Part shown: in pieces, positions 43,669 to 53,271 of the stretch
Numbering within the stretch: position 1 is the stretch's first letter
Layout: every line of letters starts with the position of its first letter
Source of the DNA: Paenibacillus sp.
Lineage (GTDB): Bacteria; Bacillota; Bacilli; Paenibacillales; NBRC-103111
Assembly (NCBI GenBank): GCA_031180825.1
Contig: JAPSLM010000005.1
Location: 1 to 64,000 of the forward strand
Reading direction: 5' to 3'
DNA length: 64,000 nt
Made by a program: the position numbers and the translations under genes
Notes under the pieces: model-generated
Database searches by the model: none
What the model saw: only the letters and a program-made list of their open reading frames with translations
What the model was told of the DNA's origin: nothing

Positions 43669-46107
43669 TTAGGCTCCCGCCAGCTTCTTGAGCTCCTCGG
43701 CTTCGTTCGGATCTTTGGCGACCAGCTTGTCCACCCACGCCTGATCCGTCTTGCCCTGCTTCTGCAGCGACGCCACGTACCAGCGCGCGATATACCGATG
43801 CACCGGGGAATCCATGTTGTCGGACAAGACCGGCCGCAGGATGTCCGCCGCTTCGGCGTACTTGCCCTGATCGTAGGAAATTCTCCCCAACACCAGGAAC
43901 ATCGGTTTCGTGATCTCAAATGGAGGCACGCTGATCGATGATGGAATCGATTTCAGCGACTCCCGTTTCTCCAGCACATGCTGATAAAGGCCGACGGCTT
44001 TTTGATAATATGCGTCTCGCTCCGCCGGCTTGTTTGCCTCTCCCGCTTCGTATCCCATCTCGTACGAGAGCACCATCGCCCGTTCATACCATCTCATATC
44101 CCACGGATATTTCGGGATCGACTCGTTTGCGATCGCCAGCGCCTGCCGGGCATTGTCCTGAACCGCCCATTGGTACCGGTTCTCGTGAATGCCGTACGCG
44201 TAAGGCTCGTTGTCCATAAACCGGGCGGCCAGCTGCTGCGCTTCCTGCAGATACTGCTTGTCCTTCGTCTGGTTGTAAACGTCGTTCAGGATCCGAATCT
44301 TCAGCAGCGCATAATCCGCATTGGTCGAATGAAGCTCCATGGCGTTATTGATGAAGCCGATGAACTTTTCCAGTTGGACGGATTCCCGCGAAAGCTCGTG
44401 ATTCGCCTTGCCCGCTTCGGTGTTCGCTTTCAGCAGTCGAATCGATACGACTAGCATGCACAAGCTCAGCAGCAGGATGAACCCCGGGTAAACCCATTTC
44501 GCTTTTCCCGATGCGATCGGCAGTTCTCGATCCTTGGTTCCCGGCAGGGCGGCGCCCGCTAACAATCCCCCCAAGGCTATAAAGACAAGAGCGGACAAAT
44601 AGCCGTAGCTTAAATCGAAGTCCATGAAGCTGTGGGTAAGGATGGACGCCAGCACGATGAAATAAACGAAATGCCGTCTACCCCCCTCCGTCTCGTGATG
44701 CTTGATATAATGACGCACGTAAAAGTACACGATACCGCCGATAAAAGCGAACAGCAGCAGCGTGCCGACCCAACCGATATCCGTCAAGGTCTGGAATAAA
44801 AAGTTATGGGCCTGGTTCGAAGCGTAGCCGTAGCTTTGATGCGATTGATACAGCGCGGCCCATGCCCCGCCGCCCTTCCCGAACAACGGCGCTTCGTTTA
44901 CGATTTGCATCGCATCTTTATAAAAATACCCCCGCTCCTGCACGCTGTGCTGCTGGAAGTTGATGCTTGCAATCCGCTGCTGCAGGTTCTCCGGCAGCAG
45001 GTTCAGCACCCACTGGCTGTTCAGCACGACCGCAATGCCGATGCCGCCGACCAGCACGATCACCAGCGGGAACCAGAGCCGGGCATACCGAAGCTTGAAT
45101 TTTTCCTCCAGCTTCCCGATGGCCGGTGGCACGTATTTATGAATGACCGCCGACAGCAGCGCTACCACAACCGATCCAGCCGCCAATTGAAGCCAAGCCT
45201 GCGCAGATAGCGCTGCGTTCGAGGTCTTGAACAATTCCGCTCCGATCCGCGTACTGGGCCCGGACAGGATGAAGGCTGCCGCAGCAGCAACTCCCAGATT
45301 GAGAATCATGACGATTTGCCCGGACAAGCGGATGAAAGGCAGCAAAGCGAGCAGCACGACCGGCAGAAGCACGAGTCCTCCGCGGGACAAGGTCAGAATG
45401 AGAGACAGCAGCGCCGGCGCCAAAATTAAGGCGTTTCCTGCCGCCGCGATCCATTTGGAGGAAGATGCGATCACGTACAGTGCGCCCAGGATGATGGCAA
45501 TCAGATAGGCGGCATACGAGTTGGCGTAAGTAAAAGAAGACGTTAGGCGCATGCCGTTGCTGTCGGCGACGATGACGCCCTCTTCCTGAATATTGCCGTA
45601 CCAGACCAGCAGCCCGTAAATGACGAGCGCGTACCCCGAATACAGAATGCCGTATTGAACGAGGGCCGCCCCTTTTTTGTTCCGGGCCAGTACCCAACTG
45701 ATCACAAAAAACGCCGCATACATGATCTCGGCATACAATCCTTGAAGAGCCAGATACAGGGACGCCGGACGGGTCAGCACGGGAATGAGATAAGCGAGCG
45801 GAATAAGCCATACCGCCAGCACCAGCATGTCCCGCTTGCCGGTCGCTTTAAACGAAGTCATCAAAAACAGCGAAGTCAGAAACAATGCGATGTAAACAAA
45901 AACATAGGAGCTGTACAGCGGGAAATTGTAGAAGATATTGTTCCCCTGCCTGGTTTCGTAGGAGAACATCAGAAACAGTCCCCGGTGAAACGGGGCGATG
46001 AACAGAAACAAAAGGACGAATCCGAGCACCGAGTAGAAAAGTAACGATCCCTTTTCCTGTTCCCGGCTTTCCAGCAACTGCTTTCTTGAAACATAAGGCG
46101 TGTTCAT
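43669..46107 (-). CDS. O-antigen ligase/polymerase-like membrane protein with TPR tail
   Basis: An 812-aa protein with about a dozen helices in its first 570 residues. The Wzy/O-antigen-ligase pattern is visible: RLTSSFTYANSYAAYLIAI, LILTLSRGGLVLLPVV, a long outside loop (FQQHSVQERGYFYKDAMQIV, FGKGGGAWAALYQSHQSYGYASNQAHNFLFQTLTDIGWVG), then ALVFIALGGLLAG. The C-terminal 230 aa are helical repeats like TPRs (LSYEMGYEAGEANKP, LGRISYDQGKYAEAADILRPVL). It probably polymerises or attaches glycan chains at the outer face of the membrane. It is intact, unlike several neighbours. Confidence 0.88.
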   Translation of the reverse strand: MNTPYVSRKQLLESREQEKGSLLFYSVLGFVLLFLFIAPFHRGLFLMFSYETRQGNNIFYNFPLYSSYVFVYIALFLTSLFLMTSFKATGKRDMLVLAVWLIPLAYLIPVLTRPASLYLALQGLYAEIMYAAFFVISWVLARNKKGAALVQYGILYSGYALVIYGLLVWYGNIQEEGVIVADSNGMRLTSSFTYANSYAAYLIAIILGALYVIASSSKWIAAAGNALILAPALLSLILTLSRGGLVLLPVVLLALLPFIRLSGQIVMILNLGVAAAAAFILSGPSTRIGAELFKTSNAALSAQAWLQLAAGSVVVALLSAVIHKYVPPAIGKLEEKFKLRYARLWFPLVIVLVGGIGIAVVLNSQWVLNLLPENLQQRIASINFQQHSVQERGYFYKDAMQIVNEAPLFGKGGGAWAALYQSHQSYGYASNQAHNFLFQTLTDIGWVGTLLLFAFIGGIVYFYVRHYIKHHETEGGRRHFVYFIVLASILTHSFMDFDLSYGYLSALVFIALGGLLAGAALPGTKDRELPIASGKAKWVYPGFILLLSLCMLVVSIRLLKANTEAGKANHELSRESVQLEKFIGFINNAMELHSTNADYALLKIRILNDVYNQTKDKQYLQEAQQLAARFMDNEPYAYGIHENRYQWAVQDNARQALAIANESIPKYPWDMRWYERAMVLSYEMGYEAGEANKPAERDAYYQKAVGLYQHVLEKRESLKSIPSSISVPPFEITKPMFLVLGRISYDQGKYAEAADILRPVLSDNMDSPVHRYIARWYVASLQKQGKTDQAWVDKLVAKDPNEAEELKKLAGA

Positions 46108-46286
46108 TGCGACAATTCAACTCCGTCAACAAGATGGGAAAAAGCGGCAAAGGCCCATTCTCCCCCATCTATTAGACGCGGCAAGTTGGATAATGTTTCT
46201 ATATCGCCATCGAATTCATCATTTTCCCGGACAGCGCATAGGTTGAACTAGATTGCAGTATGCAGGCGAAAGGGGCGTGAGCCATA

Positions 46287-46763
46287 ATGTCCCGGGAGCA
46301 TGGGTTCAAGCTCGGAGTACTCGTTTATCTGCTCGCTTGGTTCGTCGGAAGCTTCTGGATGACCGGCGCCATCCGAAGCGGCAGCGTCACGCAATGGCTT
46401 GGAATCAAGCTGATTCCCCCCGTCGCGGAATACGCTTACTATGCGCTTGCCGGAGCGATCGGTGGCACCATGTACGGGATGCGCTTGTTCTTCGAATATT
46501 ACGACAGCATGGCTCCGCGCTGGTACTGGTGGTATCTGCTCCGTCCGATCAAGTGCGCCGGGGCGGCCATGATGACGATCGTCCTGTTCAAGAGCGGCAT
46601 TATGCTGCTCCAGACCGGCGCCTCGATGGAAGCGAAGATCGGCATCGCGTTTCTCGTCGGTTTCGGTTACGGCAAGCTGATGGATAAGCTGCGGACGCTG
46701 ACGGAGGCGCTGTTTAACGGAAACGCCAGCGGCGGCAAATCCAGGGAAGACTCGCCCAAATGA
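46287..46763 (+). CDS. 158-aa membrane protein of unknown function
   Basis: Four hydrophobic segments are visible (LGVLVYLLAWFVGSFWM, YALAGAIGGTMYGMRLF, CAGAAMMTIVLFKSGIMLL, AKIGIAFLVGFGYG), with a charged tail. No family is recognised. The ATG follows AAAGGGG at a long distance. It precedes the broken acetyltransferase gene on the same strand. Confidence 0.65.
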   Translation: MSREHGFKLGVLVYLLAWFVGSFWMTGAIRSGSVTQWLGIKLIPPVAEYAYYALAGAIGGTMYGMRLFFEYYDSMAPRWYWWYLLRPIKCAGAAMMTIVLFKSGIMLLQTGASMEAKIGIAFLVGFGYGKLMDKLRTLTEALFNGNASGGKSREDSPK

Positions 46764-46839
46764 GCTCCTCCGGTGTGCCAAGGGCAGCGAAGAATGAATA
46801 TCTTAGCATATCATGACCCGGAAGGAGGTGCCCGAGCGG

Positions 46840-47419
46840 ATGGATAGCCAATCACCGATCGAGTCGCTGCGAACTCAACTGCCTTCGAGAACGGTGGAGA
46901 ACAAAATTTATATCGGGGAATTCACATACGGTCATCCGGATATCCGGTCCTTGGGGCGAAAGCAGCATCCTGATCATCGGCAAGTTTTGCTCCGTTGCGG
47001 ACAAAGTGACGATTTTTCTCGGCGGAGAGCATCGGCCCGATTGGGTCACGACGTATCCGTTCAACTCCTTGATGCCCAAGTACGCTTTCATTACGGGACA
47101 TCCGAAGAGCAAAGGAAACGTAATGATCGGCCACGACGTCTGGCTTGCCTCGGGAGCGACGATTTTGTCGGGAGTAACGGTCGGGCACGGAGCGGTCGTC
47201 GGGGCGGGGGCCGTCGTCAGCAAGGATGTTCCTCCCTACGCTATCGTAGCGGGATACCCGGCTAAGGTGATCAAAGTACCGGTTTCCCGAAGCGACGATT
47301 CAGCACCTGCTCCGCATCGAATGGTGGAACTGGCCGCTGGAAAAATCGAACGGGCCGTCCCGTTGCTGCTGTCGAACGACATGGATGCTTTTTTCCGCTA
47401 TTGCGATACGGCCGGGTAG
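46840..47419 (+). pseudogene. Frameshifted CatB-like hexapeptide-repeat acetyltransferase
   Basis: The first frame (ATG 46840 after AAGGAGGTG) reads NKIYIGEFTYGHPDIRS and then goes off. The second frame (track ORF from 47006) carries VTIFLGGEHRPDWVTTYPF, GNVMIGHDVWLASGATILSGVTVGHGAVVGAGAVVSKDVPPYAIVAGYPAKV, the left-handed beta-helix of xenobiotic/CatB-type acyltransferases. Removing one T at TCCTTGGGG (46951-46952) joins them as DIRSWGESSILIIGKFCSVADKVTIF, the expected family sequence. So one base is extra. The catalytic His region is in the second part. It is either decay or a sequence error. Confidence 0.8.
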
Positions 47420-47430
47420 CCGCTGGCGGG

Positions 47431-49246
47431 TCAGATCCCGGCCAGCTTGAGCACGTTCAGCAGCTTGTCGATATCGACGACGATATTGTCGGCGCCTACC
47501 GCGGGCTTGGGCGGGTATTCGATGTCGCACACGACTTCATAATAGTCAACGCCGGCATGGCCGCGGATTTCCCAGAAATAGTTATCCGTGACCGTACGCG
47601 GAGACAGCTCGATAAGCTTCGCTCCGGGAGGGCAGAAGGTGACGTTAATATTGCTGCTGCCGAACGGCGCGACAGTCACGCTGGCGGAGGAATAGATCGC
47701 GATCTTTTCCTGCATCGTCAGCGGCGTCGGAACGATCTTCGTAAACCCTTTCCCGCTCAGAACGCTCATGACTTCGTCCTCATTGACGAAAAACCTCGCC
47801 GCAGCGTCCTGCCGGCTGACGTATATCCGTTCATAGCCGCCGGTCTTCACGGCCGGCTGCCATGCTCCCAGCCGCTCGCGCAGGAACCGGTATGCCCACC
47901 TTGGACTTTTCCCTACCATCAGAGGAACCGCGGGCACGACCAGCTTGCTGGCCATCAGGTGAAAATCGCTGCGGTCGACCTGAATCAGCTTATGTATCGG
48001 AAAGCCGAGCATATTGAGGGACGCGTATTGAAACGGATGATGCAGCATGCCGACCAAGTATTTGTCGATCGGGATGCCGCTTTGCTCAAGCAGATGAATG
48101 CGCGGCAGGATGTCGTAGAACCAATGGCCGTACACGGCTTGGGTAAAGATGCCTTTCTCGGGCATGTTCCATCCCCAGATCAAGGTGGCCACCGTTTCCG
48201 CTACGTATACCGGAGGCGGCAGGAGCTTTCCGTTATGGTCCGGACAATACAGCTCGACATCGAGCAGCCGCTTGTTGTTCGGAGTGACCACGTACCCGTT
48301 CCCGGTCATGACGCGCCCGTTCGGGACGACAGCGACGAAGGCCGGGTCGAAATGCACTCGCTTGCCCAGCGCGGAGGATCAAATCCGCCGGGAGCTTCAA
48401 GACGAAGCGTCTCCCCGGGATAGATCGTCTTGTAAAATTCCGGTATGAGGCTTCGGTCGAAGGCTGTGCAGTCCATCACCCAATTTATGGTTTTTGGGTA
48501 GACTTGATCGGGGATTGCATACATCTTTCTCGCCTCCCATTCTTCGTCCAAATGCGATTCCCGGCTCGTCAGCTCCCGTCGATTATAATGCGCGACAAGC
48601 TCTTCCTTATGCTCCAGCACCGCCCGGAATGCCAGAGGGCACCCCTTGGGGAAAAGAACGCCAAGGCCGTTGGAGTGAGGGAATTCGAGATGCAGGTGTT
48701 CGCTGAGCTTCTCCCACAAACGGTACACGCCGAAATCGCCCAGCCTGACCACGATATCGTGAAACAAGACGATGCCGTTCTCCGCCAGCTTCGGGTACCA
48801 TGTCGTATAATCATGCAGCACCGCTTCATACGTATGGTAACCGTCAATGTGCAGCAGACGACCGATCCGTCGGGAAAGCTGGCAAGGGCCTGGTCGAAAT
48901 GGCTGCGAACCAGAAAACCGATGCCCGGAAACTCCCGGAGCGTCACGGATTGGACGGCCTCGTAGATATGGTCGCCGCCATTAAAGCCGGTATGCGGATC
49001 GCCCTGCCACGTATCGACGGCGAAGCAGCGGGCAGGCAAATTCCCATCCTTGACCGTCTGGCAAAAGCTGAAGAAGGAGGTGCCGTAAAGCGTGCCGAGC
49101 TCCGCGATCAGGCGCGGCTTGGCAAAGCGCACAAGATCGTAAGCGAAACGGCGATGGCCAGACTATGCGCCGTTCGTCATATAGGTTAACGGCAGCTCGG
49201 GGGCGTGATCCGCGGCAAACCGTACAGGATGATATTCCCAATCCAT
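47431..49246 (-). pseudogene. Broken methyltransferase - GT61 glycosyltransferase fusion
   Basis: Three track ORFs (48569..49132, 48306..48821, 47431..48357) read as one about 605-aa protein. The N-terminal SAM-methyltransferase has LIAELGTLYGTSFFSFCQ, then (after restoring one base near 48859) LLHIDGYHTYEAVLHDYTTWYPKLAENGIVLFHDI. The C-terminal GT61/DUF563 domain runs FYKTIYPGETLRL, VAVVPNGRV, IYVSRQDAAARFFVNEDEV, GSSNINVTFCPPGAKLIELSP. A second frameshift lies near 48375, and a TAG at 49163-49165 stands where WSGHRRFAYD would have Trp. ATG 49246 is the probable start. It is most likely a glycan-assembly enzyme now inactivated. Confidence 0.75.
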
Positions 49247-49375
49247 CGTATAAACCACCGCCTCGAAAAAAATCCCGTTGCAAACCTGCAGGTATGCCTT
49301 ATTCTATGTCCAATTCGCCGGTGCGGGATGGGCGGGTAGATACGGGGAAAGGCACATTTTGAAGGGCGGCTGCGG

Positions 49376-50151
49376 CTATTTGCCATATAAAATTTTGATG
49401 AATGCCGGCACGCCGATGAACCGGAGGTAAAGCCGCTCGTAAAATAATCGAAGTTGCGCGACGGCAGGCCGCCGTTTAAAAACTGGACAATCCGCTGTCC
49501 GCTTCCGTCAACAACGTAAAACATCGTTCCGAGCAAATCGTCCTTGTTCACCCGTCCGACCGTCGTTCCGCTCTCGTCGCTTACCGCGATTTGCGTCTTC
49601 AGCATGCCCTCTTTATAGCTGGCAAGCTTCGAGCCGTCGGGGAGAAAAGCTTCGATCGGCGGGTTAATGCCCGCTTTTTGCCTGTAGATCACCCAGGGCC
49701 GTCCAAACCGGTCCGTCAGCACGAAGCGTCGGCTCATAAAACGGCGCAGTCCCGCAAGATCGGCTATCAACAGCAGCCTGCCGCCGGTTTCCCTGAATTC
49801 CAGCAGCACCTCTCCGTCCACGGAAAAATAGCGCAAAACCGGATGCAGCGACGCCGCTTTCTTGAGCATCATCTCCGAATGCGGAAAAGTGCGCCCCCCC
49901 TCTTCCTCCATCTTCGACGGCCCGGCAGCGGCGGGCTTCATGGCGGCTTTGCGCCTCTGCACAAAGCCTGTGCCGAGGAACGACAGCCCCAGCAGTGACA
50001 ATTCCGTCATATACAAGATACGCCCGGCCGTATCCTTCGTCCAATGAAAATGCGAGTCAAGCCAACCGAACGACACCGCTCCGACAATCGTAACGATGCC
50101 GATCGTCCAGCACCGTTTGGCGTTTCTCCGATGATGCTCCTGCCAGCTCAT
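49376..50151 (-). pseudogene. Frameshifted two-TM protein of unknown function
   Basis: The 321-aa track ORF is coding only to about residue 234 (VQFLNGGLPSRNFDYF). Adding one T to the TTTT run near 49447 continues it as YERLYLRFIGVPAFIKILYGK-stop, ending at 49376. It also removes an overlap with the next gene. The N-terminus has two helices (TIGIVTIVGAVSFGWL, ILYMTELSLLGLSFLGTG). The soluble part (RRFVLTDRFGRPWVIYRQK, DGSKLASYKEGM, VGRVNKDDLLGTMFYVVD) recalls LURP-one/Tubby-like domains, but this is tentative. Confidence 0.65.
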
Positions 50152-50328
50152 GCTTCTCCCCCCTTTTCATGCGTTGGCCGATTACGATCATTTTAACATA
50201 AGCCCTGCGTTCGGTTGACTCGCACCAGACCTTGGCATAAAATGGGGTTGCATGACCGAGCCGGCCAAAGCCTGGAAGCGGCCATGCTTTTTTTCTTTCG
50301 ACGGAATTTAGGGATGAGGGGTGTGCCG

Positions 50329-51117
50329 ATGGAAACCGCAAGAGAAGCGATCCTGTCTATTCGCGGCTTGCGAATGAGGTACGGAGACCGCTATGTGCTC
50401 AGAGGAATCGATCTTGACGTATATCCGGGACAAATCATCGGGTATATCGGGCCGAACGGCGCCGGCAAAAGCACCACGATCAAAACGATGCTCGGCCTCG
50501 TGGAGGGCTACACCGGAGAAATCCGAATTTTCGGCAAGGACATCTCGGACGGCCATGTGGACTATAAACAGCGGATCGGGTATGTGCCCGAAACGGCCGA
50601 AGTGTACGATGCCCTGACGGCCAAGGAGTATTTGACGTTTATCGGCAATCTGTACGGACTGGAGGACGAGCAGGCGGAATGGAAAGCCAAACGGCTGATC
50701 GACCTGTTCGGGCTGGAGGACGCGTATAATGCAAGAATCGTCTCGTATTCCAAAGGCATGCGCCAAAAGGTGCTGCTCATCTCCAGCCTGCTGCACAATC
50801 CGGACATTTTGTTTTTGGACGAGCCCTTAAGCGGGCTGGATGCCAACAGCGTCATGGTGGTGAAAGAAATTTTGGCGCAGCTGGCCGCGCAGGGCAAGAC
50901 GATCTTCTATTCCTCGCATATCATGGATGTCGTTGAAAAAATCAGCAACCGCATCGTGCTGCTTGACGGCGGGGAGGTCGTGGCGGACGGAAGCTTCGAC
51001 GAGCTGAAGGCGCAGAGCCGGGAAGGGTCGCTTGAAGAGATCTTCAACCGGCTGACGGGCTTCCTTGAGCATAAAGCGATTGCGGAACGGTTCGTCTCCG
51101 TCGTGCAAGAGGTGTAG
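50329..51117 (+). CDS. ABC transporter ATP-binding protein
   Basis: This ATPase subunit of about 262 aa, probably of an exporter, has Walker A GPNGAGKSTTI, Q-loop region IGYVPETAEVYD, signature YSKGMRQKV, Walker B DILFLDEPLSGLD and switch His in FYSSHIMDVVE. ATG 50329 (METAREAIL) follows GAGGGGTG; ATG 50314 is an alternative. It lies 3 nt before the permease gene, so they form an operon. Confidence 0.93.
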   Translation: METAREAILSIRGLRMRYGDRYVLRGIDLDVYPGQIIGYIGPNGAGKSTTIKTMLGLVEGYTGEIRIFGKDISDGHVDYKQRIGYVPETAEVYDALTAKEYLTFIGNLYGLEDEQAEWKAKRLIDLFGLEDAYNARIVSYSKGMRQKVLLISSLLHNPDILFLDEPLSGLDANSVMVVKEILAQLAAQGKTIFYSSHIMDVVEKISNRIVLLDGGEVVADGSFDELKAQSREGSLEEIFNRLTGFLEHKAIAERFVSVVQEV

Positions 51118-51120
51118 CCG

Positions 51121-52776
51121 ATGAGGGAATTCGTATCGCTCAAGGTGCTGGACCGGTTTCAAGCCTTGTTTGTGAGGCTGGGTATCGATTACCCGATGAT
51201 GCGTAAAATTTTGCAGATCAAGCTGACGATCGACGGACGGCGTATGCCCACCATCTTCAATCAGACCGGCAAGAAAAGCGGCGATGAAACGGGCGATCAG
51301 AACATTTTCGTGAAATCCCTCGGCTTGTACGCCTTGCTGGGGCTGGTCATGGTTCCATTGGTCGTGATGGGCGACAACTATATGTTCCAGATGAGCTTGG
51401 TGTTCGGCGTGCTGATGTTCCTGGTCATGACTTCTTTAATTTCCGATTTTTCCACCGTTCTGCTCGATATCCGGGACCGGAATATTATTGCCTCGAAGCC
51501 GGTCAACCGGCGGACGATCGGCATGGCGAAGACGCTGCATATTTTGATTTATTTGTTCTTTTTGACCGGAGCGCTCTGCATCGCGCCGATGATTGCGGCA
51601 TTCGCCAAGCATGGTGTTTTGTTTTTTCTGCTGTTTGTGGTCGAAATTGTATTGGCGGACGTGCTGATTATCGTTTTGACGGCCTTTTTGTATATGCTGA
51701 TCCTGAAGTTTTTCGACGGGGAAAAGCTGAAGGACATGATCAACAACGTGCAAATCCTCCTGTCCATCGTCATGACCGTCGGCTATCAATTCATCGGGCG
51801 GTCGTTTGACCTCATGCAGCTTCAGGTTGTGTTCGAGCCGAAATGGTGGCAGGCGCTTATTCCTCCCCTGTGGTTCGGGGCAACGTTCGAATGGCTTTTG
51901 CGCGGTCAGGCGGCTCCGCATTTCATTACCTTTTCGCTGCTGGCTTTCGCCGCGCCGGTCGTTTCGCTTCTGCTCTACACAAGACTGCTTCCCTTCTTTG
52001 AGCGCAGCTTGCAGAAGCTTGCGAACGACAGCGCGAAAAGAAGAAGGGAAAACGGCCGATGGCTGGAAGTAGTTTCCAGGGTCATTTGCTCCGGCCGGGA
52101 GGAGCGCACGTTTTTCCGGTTCGGATCGCTTATGATGGGCAACGAAAGGGAGTTCAAGCTCAAGGTATACCCTTCGCTCGGCTTGTCGATCGTGTTTCCG
52201 TTCATTTTCTTTATCAACGTGCTGCGGAATCAGTCATTTGACGAGATCGCAGCGAGCAAATGGTATCTGAACATTTATTTCTGCGCGCTGCTCATTCCGA
52301 CCGTCATCATGATGCTGCGGTATTCCGGCAAGCACAAAGGCTCGTGGCTTTACAAAACGATGCCGCTGCCAAGTCCGGCGCCTATTTTCCGGGGCACTGT
52401 CAAAGCGCTTCTCGTCAGGCTGTTTATGCCTGTGTACCTGCTTGAGAGCGTTATTTTTATCTCGCTGTTCGGGGTGCGCATCGTTCCGGATTTAATCGTC
52501 GTCGCTTTGAGCGTGCTGCTGTATACGGTCTTTTGCTTCCTTGCTTTCCGCAAGGCGCTGCCGTTCTCGGAGTCCTTCGAAGCGGTGAAGCAGAAGGACG
52601 GCTTCATCGTCATCCCGCTTCTGCTGCTTCTTGCATTGCTCGCCGGCATTCATCTGGCCAGCACGTTCGTGACCGGCGGGGTCTACGCGTATATGGCGCT
52701 GCTGGCCGTGCTGAACATCGTGGTCTGGCGGAAGGGATTTTCCATTTCGTGGGATGACTTACGGGACAAGGGATAG
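51121..52776 (+). CDS. ABC transporter permease
   Basis: A 551-aa membrane protein with about ten to twelve helices and several polar loops (e.g. NDSAKRRRENGRWLEVVSRV). There is no solute-binding protein in the locus and the preceding ATPase is of drug/lipid-exporter type, so export is likely. ATG 51121 lies 3 nt after the ATPase stop, with GAGGTG in the end of that gene as ribosome site. The substrate is unknown. A terminator follows at 52811. Confidence 0.88.
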   Translation: MREFVSLKVLDRFQALFVRLGIDYPMMRKILQIKLTIDGRRMPTIFNQTGKKSGDETGDQNIFVKSLGLYALLGLVMVPLVVMGDNYMFQMSLVFGVLMFLVMTSLISDFSTVLLDIRDRNIIASKPVNRRTIGMAKTLHILIYLFFLTGALCIAPMIAAFAKHGVLFFLLFVVEIVLADVLIIVLTAFLYMLILKFFDGEKLKDMINNVQILLSIVMTVGYQFIGRSFDLMQLQVVFEPKWWQALIPPLWFGATFEWLLRGQAAPHFITFSLLAFAAPVVSLLLYTRLLPFFERSLQKLANDSAKRRRENGRWLEVVSRVICSGREERTFFRFGSLMMGNEREFKLKVYPSLGLSIVFPFIFFINVLRNQSFDEIAASKWYLNIYFCALLIPTVIMMLRYSGKHKGSWLYKTMPLPSPAPIFRGTVKALLVRLFMPVYLLESVIFISLFGVRIVPDLIVVALSVLLYTVFCFLAFRKALPFSESFEAVKQKDGFIVIPLLLLLALLAGIHLASTFVTGGVYAYMALLAVLNIVVWRKGFSISWDDLRDKG

Positions 52777-52810
52777 GGATGAGCATCAGCCGGCTTCAGG
52801 CATGAAAAGA

Positions 52811-52849
52811 ACCTCCGTTTCCACATTATTAGTGGATTTGGAGGTTTTT
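52811..52849 (+). terminator. Terminator after the ABC exporter operon
   Basis: ACCTCC-GTTTCCAC, loop ATTATTA, GTGGATTT-GGAGGTTTTT forms a strong stem ending in a T-run, 35 nt after the permease stop. Confidence 0.8.
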
Positions 52850-53271
52850 CTGCTTCTGCTCTTGTTATAGCTGCTGCGTGAATTATGGAGCTTGCTCGGT
52901 TCCGGGACCCGCAGGAAATTAGAGGAACTGCGATGCGTTATCCCGTCCAATCAGCCGTTCGCCCAAACCATAACGAATCTGAGATGCGTTAATCCCGCCT
53001 TTCAGGGCAGCACGAACATTTTTCGACACGGTTAAGTCATCTTTTGTTCCGCTATGCTTCGAGGATGAGTCCAAAAACGTCGCATTACGAATCGTAGTTC
53101 CTCTATGCTCGAATAGAGCCGCCTAATGATCAGCGCTTCGCAAATTGCGCGCTTGCCACGGGACCCAGCCGTCCTGATTCTGCGAAGGATTGGGCAATCG
53201 AGATTCGTTTGCGAGGTTCTGCGAAAGATTAGTCCATGCGCCTTGCTCACCTGATTCTGGAAAGGATCTCC
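52850..53271. repeat. Intergenic stretch, possible dispersed-repeat remnant
   Basis: About 420 bp without a supported gene. The 72-aa minus ORF (53032-53250) has a coding look but no start signals. Three related short blocks occur on the plus strand (GATTCTGCGAAGGATT, GGTTCTGCGAAAGATT, GATTCTGGAAAGGAT, between about 53177 and 53265). I suspect a degraded dispersed repeat of Paenibacillaceae genomes, but cannot test this here. Confidence 0.35.

Noticed and set aside
53032-53250. 72-aa minus ORF as a gene
   Set aside because: No ribosome site and repeat-like surroundings; treated as a possible repeat remnant.
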